Part shown: piece after piece, positions 37,402 through 45,208 of the stretch
Layout of the letters: each line of letters opens with the position of its first letter
How positions within the stretch are numbered: the stretch's first letter is position 1
NCBI GenBank assembly: GCA_020443345.1
Contig: JAGRIH010000036.1
Coordinates: 1-49,228 of the forward strand
Reading direction: 5' to 3'
Origin: Halioglobus sp.
Lineage (GTDB): Bacteria; Pseudomonadota; Gammaproteobacteria; Pseudomonadales; Halieaceae
Length of the DNA stretch: 49,228 nucleotides
Program-made: the position numbers and the translations under genes
Notes under the pieces: model-generated
Database searches by the model: none
What the model was told of the DNA's origin: nothing
What the model saw: the letters and a program-made list of their open reading frames with translations, nothing else

Positions 37402-37462
37402 TGCTATACCGCCGTGCGGCAGGCGCTGCACTGGCGTGGCGCAGCCTTTCGTGCGTATAGCA
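37402..37462. repeat. 61-bp inverted-repeat element between convergent genes
   Basis: TGCTATAC at 37402-37409 is the exact reverse complement of GTATAGCA at 37455-37462. Outside them CTCA and TGAG can extend the pairing with a bulge, and the interior is GC-rich and partly self-complementary. It lies between the ends of two convergent genes. It may be a bidirectional transcription barrier or a REP-like element; there is no T-run. Confidence 0.5.
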
Positions 37463-37488
37463 GGCCTTGAGGGCGCGGTGGATTGGCG

Positions 37489-38508
37489 TCACGAGGAGGC
37501 TGACGGGTCAGAGCTGGCGGTGACGTGGGGCATTACCTCGCGGGCGAAAGTCTCCATATAGGGGTAGGGGTCGGGCATGCCCGCCGGCCACACAAAACCG
37601 TCGATACCCAGTTGCGCCAGCGCGCTGAAGCGCTCGATGGCCTCCGCCGGAGTGCAGGCCACGGCGATGGCGTCGAAGATGCGGTCGGTGAGCAGGTCGC
37701 TGTGCGCGGATTGATTGCTGCCGTGCGCGGCGTAGTCGTAGGCGGCTTTCATCCGGGCCAGGTCCGCGTGCAGTTCGTCGCCGAAGTACTCGCGCGGTAC
37801 CGTGGCAAAGACCGTGCCCGCCGCGATGGAGGCGTAACCCTTGATCTCGCGCCGCGCCTTGTCCCGGTCGGCGTCCACTGCGGTGGCCACGCGCATGTAC
37901 AGTTTCACATCCGCCAGGCTGCGCCCCGCCTGCGCGGCTCCCGCGCCGATATGGTCCAGGGCATACTGCACCAGGCGTGGGTCGGAACCGACCTGGAACA
38001 GTACGCCGTCGGCGATGCGCCCGGCCAGTTGCAGGGACTTCGGGCCGGAACTGGCCATGACGATCGGCACGCTCTGCCCGGACCAGGGCATCTGGATCGC
38101 GTGCCCCTCGTACTCGACGCTGTCGCCCCTGAGCAGCGCCCTGATCACGCCGATCTTGTGCTCCAGCGCGGCCAGGCGCTCGGGCTGCAGCCCCAGGTTG
38201 TGCACCGCGCTCTCGCCCACCCCGATGCCGCAGATGGCGCGCCCGCCGGACAGCTCCTGCAGGGAGGCCCAGCTGTTGGCCAGTACCGCCGGGTGGCGCG
38301 TTACAGTCAGTGTCACGCCGGTGGCCAGCAACAGCTTGCTGGTCTGAGCGGCCAGCACGGAGAGAATACTGTAGGCATCGCGCATGATGGAGTGGGAGTC
38401 CGCCACCCAGACTCCCGCATAGCCCAGTGCTTCGCTGATCCGGCCCATCTCGATGCAGTCCTGCATGGGGCGGTTGGGCAGGATGCCCAGGTGAAACGTT
38501 GCACTCAT
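37489..38508 (-). CDS. Luciferase-like (LLM class) flavin/F420 oxidoreductase
   Basis: The 339-residue protein has the TIM-barrel pattern of the bacterial luciferase superfamily: ISEALGYAGVWVADSH near 24, VTLTVTRHPAVLANSWASLQELSGGRAICGIGVGES near 66-101, and PIVMASSGPKSLQLAGRIADGVLF near 148-171. Members use FMNH2 or F420 and act on very different substrates, so none can be named. The ATG at 38508 starts MSATFHLGILP, directly at the first strand. It is divergent from the VOC gene over 91 bp. Confidence 0.85.
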   Translation of the reverse strand: MSATFHLGILPNRPMQDCIEMGRISEALGYAGVWVADSHSIMRDAYSILSVLAAQTSKLLLATGVTLTVTRHPAVLANSWASLQELSGGRAICGIGVGESAVHNLGLQPERLAALEHKIGVIRALLRGDSVEYEGHAIQMPWSGQSVPIVMASSGPKSLQLAGRIADGVLFQVGSDPRLVQYALDHIGAGAAQAGRSLADVKLYMRVATAVDADRDKARREIKGYASIAAGTVFATVPREYFGDELHADLARMKAAYDYAAHGSNQSAHSDLLTDRIFDAIAVACTPAEAIERFSALAQLGIDGFVWPAGMPDPYPYMETFAREVMPHVTASSDPSASS

Positions 38509-38599
38509 ACCACGGCTCCCTCTGCTGTGGATTATTGTATGAGGATCACGCCCACCTGCGCTACACTCGGCAGCCGGACTGCTTTTTAGGAGAGAGTTT

Positions 38600-38968
38600 A
38601 TGATTGGTTATGTCACCCTCGGTGCGGCGGATATCGGCCGCGCAAAGGACTTTTATGCAGCGCTGCTGGCCGATCTGGGGGCCTCGGTGGTGATGGATAC
38701 GGACCGGGTCGCGGCGTTCAGTACCGGCTCGGACGACCCCCTGCTGGCAGTGATAAAGCCGCACAACGGTGAGGCGCCCAGCGCCGGCAATGGCACCATG
38801 GTGGCCCTTCCCGTGGGCTCCAACGCAGTGGTGGACACCTTGCACGCGCGCGCGCTGCAGTTGGGCGGCGCCGACGAGGGTGCACCGGGCGAGCGTTCGG
38901 AGGGCTTTTACGCCGCCTATTGCCGGGACCTGGACGGCAACAAGCTGTGTTTGTACCACCGCGGCTGA
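38600..38968 (+). CDS. VOC family (glyoxalase/dioxygenase-like) protein
   Basis: The 122-residue protein has the two beta-alpha-beta-beta-beta modules of the vicinal oxygen chelate fold, beginning MIGYVTLGAADIGRAKDFY and ending YCRDLDGNKLCLYH. Small VOC proteins of this size occur as dimers and include hydrolases, isomerases and antibiotic-binding proteins. The function here is unknown. GGAGAGAG precedes the ATG. The next gene begins 27 bp later on the same strand. Confidence 0.85.
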   Translation: MIGYVTLGAADIGRAKDFYAALLADLGASVVMDTDRVAAFSTGSDDPLLAVIKPHNGEAPSAGNGTMVALPVGSNAVVDTLHARALQLGGADEGAPGERSEGFYAAYCRDLDGNKLCLYHRG

Positions 38969-38995
38969 GGCCGTATGACGGAGATGTATTGACCC

Positions 38996-39931
38996 GTGGC
39001 CGGCAGCAGCCTGTTATTACTGCTGGACGATATCGCCGCCGTACTGGACGACGTGTCGCTGATGACCAAGGTGGCGGCCAAGAAAACCGCCGGTGTGCTG
39101 GGCGACGACCTGGCCGTCAATGCGGAGAAAGTGACGGGCGTGCGCGCCGAGCGCGAACTGCCGGTGGTGTGGGCCGTGGCCAAGGGCTCGCTGCGCAACA
39201 AACTGCTACTGGTGCCCGCCGCCCTGGCCGTCTCCTTTGTGGCGCCCTGGCTGATCACACCGGTGCTGATGCTGGGCGGCCTGTTTCTGTGCTACGAGGG
39301 TTTTGAAAAGCTCGCCCACTCCATGTCTCACGCCGGCCAGGCGGATGCCGCGCAGCGCCGGGACCTGTTGCAGCACGTCGCCGACCCGGCGGTGGATCTG
39401 GTGGCCTATGAGCAGAAAAAAATCCGCGGCGCGGTGCGCACCGATTTCATCCTGTCGGCGGAGATCATCGTGCTCACCCTGGGCATTGTCGCCGACAGCA
39501 GCTTTGCCACCCAGGTACTGACGGTGTCCGGCATCGCGCTGCTCATGACGGTCGGCGTCTACGGCCTGGTGGCGGGCATCGTCAAAATGGACGACGCGGG
39601 CCTGCACCTGGCGAGCCGCACCGGGGAGGGTGCCTGGCCGGCCCTGCTGCGCCGCGCGGGCCATGCCCTGGTGAGTTTTGCACCGTGGCTGATGAAGGCG
39701 CTGGGCGTGGTGGGTACCATCGCCATGTTCATGGTGGGTGGGGGCATCCTGATCCACGGCATCCATGCCCTGGATGTCGTGGTTAAACAGTTCCGTGACT
39801 ACATCGCTGACGCGGCGCCTGGCGGGGCGCTGCTGGCGACCTTGGCGCCGACGCTGGCCGGGGTGCTCCTGGGCCTCGTGGCGGGGGCTGTTGTGCTGGG
39901 CCTGGTGAGCCTGGCACGGCGTTTGCGTTAG
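38996..39931 (+). CDS. DUF808 membrane protein (YedI-like)
   Basis: The 311-residue inner-membrane protein begins MAGSSLLLLLDDIAAVLDD and contains KVAAKKTAGVLGDDLAVNAEKVTGVRAERELPVV spread over residues 22-56, which is characteristic of E. coli YedI and DUF808. About six hydrophobic segments follow. The family has no known function. The start is a GTG whose N-terminus aligns with that of YedI. A GGAG sits 12 bases upstream, rather far. Confidence 0.85.
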   Translation: MAGSSLLLLLDDIAAVLDDVSLMTKVAAKKTAGVLGDDLAVNAEKVTGVRAERELPVVWAVAKGSLRNKLLLVPAALAVSFVAPWLITPVLMLGGLFLCYEGFEKLAHSMSHAGQADAAQRRDLLQHVADPAVDLVAYEQKKIRGAVRTDFILSAEIIVLTLGIVADSSFATQVLTVSGIALLMTVGVYGLVAGIVKMDDAGLHLASRTGEGAWPALLRRAGHALVSFAPWLMKALGVVGTIAMFMVGGGILIHGIHALDVVVKQFRDYIADAAPGGALLATLAPTLAGVLLGLVAGAVVLGLVSLARRLR

Positions 39932-40052
39932 CCGCCATATCTACCCGAACGGCTGATCTATCACGAGTTTTGCCCTTTGTTTCACTGTAGATAGCCTGTT
40001 TGGTTTCTCGCCGGATCTTGCCGCAAAGGATCGCCGCTGCAGTGAGGCGTCG

Positions 40053-41528
40053 CTACTTCAGTAGAGAACCCAGTATGCCGCGGAACAGCTTGCGGCCCAG
40101 GGAACTGCCGGCGGCGGAGCCCAGGCTGCGCGCCATGCTCTTGACAAAGGCCTCGCCGCTGCTCTGGCGGGAGCGGCTGCGCGATGTGGATTTCTCCTGC
40201 GCTTTGGCGGCGCGCTTTTCGAGTTCCTCCTGCTCCTGCTGTTTCAACCTGGCCGCGGTGCGCTCCAGCAGCACCTCGTGGGCCGAGCGCGGGTCGTAGG
40301 GCTGCGCGTAGCGCTGGCGGTTGACGTCCTGAGCCAGTAGCGCCTGGCGCTCTGCCTCGCTGGCCATGCCCATACGCGAGTGGGGCGGGCGCACCAGCAC
40401 GCGCTGTACCGGCGCCGGAATCCCCTTGTCCTGCAGAGTTGAAACCAGCGCTTCGCCCACCCCCAGTTCCGTGATGGCCGTCAGTGTGTCCAGTTCCGGG
40501 TTGCTGCGAAACGACTGGGCGGCGACTTTCAAGGCTTTTTGTTCTTTTGGTGTATAGGCGCGCAGGGCGTGCTGTATCCGATTGCCCAACTGCGCCAGCA
40601 CACTGTCGGGCATGTCGCCCGGGCTCTGGGAGATAAAATACACACCCACGCCCTTGGAGCGGATCAGCCGCACCACCTGTTCGATCTTTTCCAGCAGCGC
40701 CCGGGGCGCGTTGCGGAACAACAAGTGGGCCTCGTCGAAGAAAAACACCAGCACCGGTTGGTCCGGGTCGCCCAGTTCCGGCAGGTTTTCAAACAGCTCG
40801 GACAGCAGCCACAGCAGGAAGGTGGAGTAGACGCGCGGCGATCGGATCAGCGTGTCGGCAGCCAGCAGGTTGATCACGCCGCGTCCGTCGCGGCTGGTCT
40901 GCATGAAATCGGCCAGTTGCAGTGCCGGCTCGCCAAAAAACAGCTCGCCGCCCTCGCGCTCCAGCATCAGCAGGCGCCGCAGGATGGCGTTGACGGAGGC
41001 CTTCGAGACGCCGAAGGCGGCGCCGAGCTCCCGGCCGTTGTCGCCCAGGTATTCCAGGGTGGTGCGCAGGTCGGCCAGGTCCACCAGCAGCATGCCCTCG
41101 TCGTCGGCAAACTCGAACACCAGCGTGAGCACGCTCTCCTGGGTGTCATTTAAATCCAGCAGCCGCGACAGCAGTTGCGGCCCCATCTCGGACACGGTGG
41201 CGCGCACCGGCGTACCCTGGTGTCCGAACACGTCCCAGAAGGCCACCGGGTAGCCGCGCTGGGTGTAGTGCTCAATGCCTATCTTTGCTACCCGCTCAGC
41301 GATTTTTGGGTGGGGCGTGCCGCTCTGGCTGATACCCGACAGATCGCCTTTCACATCGGCCAGAAACACCGGGATGCCGCGGTCGGAAAAACCCTCCGCC
41401 AGACACTGCAGGGTGACCGTCTTGCCGGTGCCGGTGGCGCCGGCCACCAGCCCGTGGCGGTTGGCGTAGCGCGGGTTTAAAAAGACCTGGCCGGCGTCGG
41501 AGCCGCCGATGAGAATGCCGTCATCCAT
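40053..41528 (-). CDS. HerA-like ATPase, DUF853/YjgR family
   Basis: The 491-residue protein has Walker A GATGTGKT (30-37) and a Walker B-like VLVFFFDEAHLL near 245. The C-terminal part is charged with a long coiled region (residues 430-475). It is related to HerA and FtsK-type P-loop ATPases. The YjgR group is widespread and its role is unresolved. The Ser/Arg-rich segment near 448 is followed by a short hydrophobic end. It is divergent from the metallopeptidase gene over 118 bp. Confidence 0.88.
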   Translation of the reverse strand: MDDGILIGGSDAGQVFLNPRYANRHGLVAGATGTGKTVTLQCLAEGFSDRGIPVFLADVKGDLSGISQSGTPHPKIAERVAKIGIEHYTQRGYPVAFWDVFGHQGTPVRATVSEMGPQLLSRLLDLNDTQESVLTLVFEFADDEGMLLVDLADLRTTLEYLGDNGRELGAAFGVSKASVNAILRRLLMLEREGGELFFGEPALQLADFMQTSRDGRGVINLLAADTLIRSPRVYSTFLLWLLSELFENLPELGDPDQPVLVFFFDEAHLLFRNAPRALLEKIEQVVRLIRSKGVGVYFISQSPGDMPDSVLAQLGNRIQHALRAYTPKEQKALKVAAQSFRSNPELDTLTAITELGVGEALVSTLQDKGIPAPVQRVLVRPPHSRMGMASEAERQALLAQDVNRQRYAQPYDPRSAHEVLLERTAARLKQQEQEELEKRAAKAQEKSTSRSRSRQSSGEAFVKSMARSLGSAAGSSLGRKLFRGILGSLLK

Positions 41529-41646
41529 CCTGTTTTATTCCTCTTGTGGTTGGCCTGCTGTGCGGGGCTGGCACAGGGTATAATGATCCGCAGCGCCTTG
41601 CCAGCCCGCTGTCAAGGGAATCGGACACCACCAGAGGGACGCAATC

Positions 41647-42549
41647 ATGCGCTGGGAAAACCGTCGCCGCAGCGACAACGTGGAGGATCGCCGCGGCCAG
41701 AGCCCCGGCTACAGCGCTGCGGGCGCCGCGCCGCTGCTGTTGCGTTTTCTGCCGCTGATGGTGCGCTCCAGAACCGGCCGTATCGTACTGGTGCTCGGCG
41801 TGCTGGTGGTATTCGGCGGGCGCCTGCTCGGGATCGATGTGCTGTCGCTGTTTACCGGAGCCACCGGCGGCGGCACTCAGAGCGCGCGGCCGTTCAGCGA
41901 GCAGGAGCAGCAAATGGCGGACTTTGTCTCGGTGGTGCTGGCCGATACCGAGGACACCTGGGGCGAGCTATTCCGAGGCCGCGGTGCCACCTATCGCGAG
42001 CCGACCCTGGTGCTGTTCAGCGGGCGTGTCAACTCCGCCTGCGGCATGGCCAGCGCGGCCGTGGGGCCGTTCTACTGCCCTGGCGATCAGCAGTTGTATA
42101 TCGATCTGTCGTTTTTTCAGGATCTAAAGGACCGGCACGGGGCCCCGGGCGATTTTGCCCGGGCCTATGTGATCGCACACGAGGTCGGGCACCACGTGCA
42201 GACCCTGCTGGGTATCAGCCAGCGCGTACGCGAGGCCGGGCGCGGGCAGGGCGAGGCTCGGGTCAATGCCCTGTCCGTGCGCCAGGAACTGCAGGCCGAC
42301 TGTTTTGCGGGTATCTGGGGTCACGCCGCCAATACCGAACGCCAGTTACTCGACCCGGGCGATCTGGAGGAGGCCCTGCTGGCGGCCACCGCGATCGGCG
42401 ACGACCGCCTGCAGCGCGAGGCGGGGCGCCAGGTGGTCCCCGACAGCTTCACCCACGGCAGTTCACAGCAGCGGGTCAGGTGGTTCAGCGCGGGCTTTGA
42501 GTCGGGCGACCTCGACGCCTGCGATACGTTTTCCGCGGTGCGGCTATAA
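41647..42549 (+). CDS. Neutral zinc metallopeptidase (YpfJ-like)
   Basis: The 300-residue protein has a short basic cytoplasmic N-terminus, one membrane helix (about 45-62) and a periplasmic peptidase domain with the zinc motif HEVGHH (178-183, Glu179 catalytic). Cys132 and Cys144 near the front and a third ligand region ELQADCFAGIWGH around 215-227 are as in the YpfJ/zinc_peptidase family. Natural substrates are unknown. CCAGAGGGA lies upstream of the ATG. The last 42 codons recur at 44294-44418 as a detached fragment. Confidence 0.88.
   Translation: MRWENRRRSDNVEDRRGQSPGYSAAGAAPLLLRFLPLMVRSRTGRIVLVLGVLVVFGGRLLGIDVLSLFTGATGGGTQSARPFSEQEQQMADFVSVVLADTEDTWGELFRGRGATYREPTLVLFSGRVNSACGMASAAVGPFYCPGDQQLYIDLSFFQDLKDRHGAPGDFARAYVIAHEVGHHVQTLLGISQRVREAGRGQGEARVNALSVRQELQADCFAGIWGHAANTERQLLDPGDLEEALLAATAIGDDRLQREAGRQVVPDSFTHGSSQQRVRWFSAGFESGDLDACDTFSAVRL
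42425..42549 (+). repeat. 3' end of metallopeptidase gene, duplicated segment (intact copy)
   Basis: These 125 bases, ending with the stop codon, align without gaps to 44294-44418 at an offset of 1869. I count 11 mismatches, about 91% identity. Both copies keep the reading frame up to a stop (TAA here, TGA there). Confidence 0.85.
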
Positions 42550-42734
42550 GTGCAACCGTGTTGGCAAGTAAGCTCACCTCGTCGGATAATCTGGCGATTA
42601 ACAGATATAACTGTCATAACCGTGCGCCAGAGTGCTGCGAGGGCAAAGCCGTTGGACCATCTGCCGATGGAACAGTTAGCGCCGCATTGCGGCGTATCCA
42701 GAACTTATACCATGCCCGAGTTGGCGAGCCGCAA

Positions 42735-42833
42735 ATGCCGCGACTGAAGTTTCCTGTTGCTGTTGGGCTTGTGTGGCTGTGCCGCCATCGAGCCGGTCAC
42801 CACGCCGGAGCCCCGTGCTCTTAAGGTCGTATC
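42735..42833 (+). pseudogene. Frameshifted, truncated lipoprotein relic
   Basis: From ATG 42735 the frame reads MPRLKF and then loses sense. Dropping one C at 42753-42754 joins it to LLLLGLCGCAAIEPVTTPEP, giving a complete lipoprotein signal peptide with lipobox LCGC. The sequence then runs within about 20 codons into the 3' end of the convergent secreted-protein gene. It therefore looks like a lipoprotein gene with a one-base frameshift and a lost 3' part. A base-calling error could explain the shift, but not the truncation. Confidence 0.45.
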
Positions 42834-42842
42834 GAGCACAAT

Positions 42843-43277
42843 TTACATGTCTTGTGCCTTGAGTATCTCGCCCGTCTTCCTTGCGGCTTGTTGTGCGCTG
42901 GCAAGGTCCTGGCTGCTGAGTCCGCTTTCTGCCTGCCGAACGGCTTTTTGTAGTGCCTGCTTCGCGGCGTCGTTTGCGCTATCGGGAATGGCACCATTGC
43001 CCATGCCTTCGCAGGGATTCATTGCGTCGGCGTCAAAGCTCACGCCATCGGGCCCGACGAGACAATTCAGAGCGTGATGCAAGTGCATATGCACCCCGGT
43101 GATGTTGTCCGCCGCCGCGGCAAACTCCGCATGCCGGGCCGCCGTCTTCACTGCCTTCGCAGCGTCACCGGCGAAGGTGGGTGACAAAACCAACAGTGCC
43201 AGGGCGGTGCCGAAAGTGGCGGATGCGAGCCGTGTGGACAGGGCGGAGCGAAGGATAGAGCCAGGGTAGATGTTCAT
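42843..43277 (-). CDS. Small secreted Ala-rich helical protein of unknown function
   Basis: The 144-residue product has a signal peptide (hydrophobic about 20-33, cleavage likely after SPTFA). The mature part is mostly helical and Ala/Lys/Gln-rich. A distinctive middle block HMHLHHALNCLVGP with four histidines and a cysteine is followed by a second cysteine in MNPCEGMG. The His/Cys block could bind metal, but I do not recognise the family. ATG 43277 is chosen over a longer frame because AAGGAGT lies at the right distance. It is convergent with the relic lipoprotein and divergent from the FetB-like permease. Confidence 0.7.
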   Translation of the reverse strand: MNIYPGSILRSALSTRLASATFGTALALLVLSPTFAGDAAKAVKTAARHAEFAAAADNITGVHMHLHHALNCLVGPDGVSFDADAMNPCEGMGNGAIPDSANDAAKQALQKAVRQAESGLSSQDLASAQQAARKTGEILKAQDM

Positions 43278-43526
43278 TTGCGTACTCCTTGCGATGAACA
43301 GAAACTTACTGCTCGACAATAAAAAGTGTTGCAAGTAAAAGGTTAGCAACTGGCAGTCGCCTGGCAAGTCCGACCATTGTCCGGCCAGCAGCGCCAGGGC
43401 GATAGTGTGCTCGGTCGATCACCAGAACCCACTTGCGTGATGGCGCGGCGCTGACAGTGTTCACTGTAGGCGCGGCGGCGCGGAGCCTGTAGCATCTGCC
43501 TGTAGGTCGCGAATAGCGAGCAGTGC

Positions 43527-44249
43527 ATGAACGATTCGGTTATCACTCTTTCCCTGGTGCAGTTGTCGCTGGCTTTCGTGCCGGTTGCCATCACCCTGGC
43601 GATACTGGTGCGCTGGTCTTTCGGCACCGGCAAGGCACTGTATGCCCTGGTGCGCATGCTGATACAATTGCTGTTGATCGGCTATGCCCTGGCCTGGATA
43701 TTCGGTGCGCACAGTGGCCTGCTTATCTTGCTGGTGCTGACTATCATGCTGCTGGCCTCCAGCTGGATTGCGATGGCGAATGTGGGCGCGCATCGCCGGC
43801 AGTTGCTGGGCGTTGCCCTGCTGTCGATCACCGCGGGCGGTGGCCTGACGCTGGCCCTGGTAACCCAGCTGGTATTGCGGCTGGAACCCTGGTATCTGCC
43901 GCGCTACATGATCCCATTGGCCGGCATGGTGTTTGCGAATGCCATGACCGCTGTCAGCTTGGCCGCCGAACGCCTCTACGCCGAACTGGCGCACCAGCTC
44001 GGGTGGGAAAGGGCGCGACTGGCAGCCTACCAGGCCGCGATGATCCCGGTGATCAATGCGCTGTTTGCGGTAGGGCTGGTGTCGCTGCCGGGCATGATGA
44101 CCGGACAGATCCTGTCGGGCGTGTCGCCGCTGGTGGCGGCGCGCTACCAGATCATGGTGATGTGTATGATTTTTGCCGCCAGCGGGATATCCACGGCCAT
44201 CTTCCTTACCCTGGCGAGGTCTCGGGTGTCGACAGACGTATCGGGTTAA
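43527..44249 (+). CDS. fetB: FetB-like ABC exporter permease (UPF0014)
   Basis: The 240-residue inner-membrane protein has about six to seven helices. It carries the UPF0014 signatures [13 protein letters not shown] (about 44-56), [18 protein letters not shown] and the [12 protein letters not shown] segment, which is the permease's coupling region. E. coli FetB works with the ATPase FetA as an iron exporter that eases oxidative stress. No FetA-like ATPase gene lies beside it, so the partner must be elsewhere or missing. It sits between the intact and the fragment copy of the metallopeptidase 3' end. Confidence 0.85.
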   Translation: MNDSVITLSLVQLSLAFVPVAITLAILVRWSFGTGKALYALVRMLIQLLLIGYALAWIFGAHSGLLILLVLTIMLLASSWIAMANVGAHRRQLLGVALLSITAGGGLTLALVTQLVLRLEPWYLPRYMIPLAGMVFANAMTAVSLAAERLYAELAHQLGWERARLAAYQAAMIPVINALFAVGLVSLPGMMTGQILSGVSPLVAARYQIMVMCMIFAASGISTAIFLTLARSRVSTDVSG

Positions 44250-44293
44250 TCCTGCTCCTGAATCGACATCGGCGCACCGCTCCGCTGCTGCGC

Positions 44294-44418
44294 GGCGCCA
44301 GGTGGTCCCCGACAGATTTACCCACGGCAGTTCGCAGCAGCGAGTCAGGTGGTTCAGAGCGCGCTTTGAGTCGCGCGACCTCGACGCCTGCGCTACCTTT
44401 TCCGCGGTGCGGCTGTGA
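44294..44418 (+). pseudogene. Detached C-terminal fragment of the zinc metallopeptidase
   Basis: The segment encodes the last 41 residues of the YpfJ-like peptidase ([19 protein letters not shown] and onward) followed by TGA, about 91% identical to 42425-42549. No start codon or upstream peptidase sequence accompanies it. It is a leftover from a duplication or from an insertion that displaced the original gene end. Confidence 0.85.
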
Positions 44419-44437
44419 TTCCGGTTGCTGGCGTGTG

Positions 44438-45208
44438 TCACTCAACCACGAAAATCTGGCTGCCGCTGCTTTCCAGAGCGGACTCCAGGTGGTCGGGAGC
44501 AATAGCTTGCAGACTCGACCGGGGCAGTAACAGCAGATCGCAGGGTGACTGACAGATCAGCTTCTCGATACTGTCGGCATCGCCGCGAAACCCGGTCCAC
44601 TGGCGCAGCCGCAGACCGGGGTGGTGAAGTGCACGCAGTGTCTCGGCCGGCAGCGGGTCGCGGCCGATGAGGTAGAGCTCCTGTGCGAGACCACCGCGGA
44701 CCATGGCGGCAGTGGCGGCGAGCAGACTGGCGCACGCGTCGCCCTGTGCCACAACCGCGCCCAGGCGCCGGATCGCGGCACTGCCTGTGCGCCTGCCCGG
44801 CAGATGCGCGAGCCAGCGCTGCCGCGCCGGGAAGAACAGGTCCGGGTTGCCCTCGCGTTCCAGCGCCGCGCGCCAGCGCACACCCACCGCATCCTCGAAA
44901 CGCAGTGCCACCCGGTTGCTGTGTGCCAGTTCACGCAGCCAGCGCAGGGCATCCGCGCAGGTTCGGCTGTGCCGGTGCGCTAGCTGCTGGCGCTGCAGGC
45001 TGCTTTCCACGCCGCCCCTGAGACTGATTTCAGCGGCAAAGGGCAGCTCGGCCGCCCGCTGCAGGCGGGCGTCCTCCAGCAGTATCGCCAGCACATCCCG
45101 GTCCAGGTGCCGGGCAATCCGCACCAGGGTTTCCAGCGCGCCCCGGGTGACGCCGTGCAGATCGATGGGCACCAGAATGGCACGGCGCCCGCGCACATCA
45201 GTGGTCAT
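44438..45208 (-). CDS. Universal stress protein-like protein coupled to Lon-like protease
   Basis: The 256-residue product begins MTTDVRGRRAILVPIDLHG, the beta-1 strand typical of Usp domains, and ends LLLLPRSSLQ...IFVV, typical of the last Usp strand. The middle is divergent and the glycine-rich nucleotide loop is not evident, so ATP binding is doubtful. ATG 45208 overlaps the stop of the upstream protease gene by 11 bp, which indicates translational coupling. Role unknown. Confidence 0.65.
   Translation of the reverse strand: MTTDVRGRRAILVPIDLHGVTRGALETLVRIARHLDRDVLAILLEDARLQRAAELPFAAEISLRGGVESSLQRQQLAHRHSRTCADALRWLRELAHSNRVALRFEDAVGVRWRAALEREGNPDLFFPARQRWLAHLPGRRTGSAAIRRLGAVVAQGDACASLLAATAAMVRGGLAQELYLIGRDPLPAETLRALHHPGLRLRQWTGFRGDADSIEKLICQSPCDLLLLPRSSLQAIAPDHLESALESSGSQIFVVE

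Noticed and set aside
42321-42617. Minus-strand frames at both repeat copies with similar translations
   Set aside because: The similarity follows from the duplicated nucleotides of the peptidase 3' end, not from a minus-strand gene.
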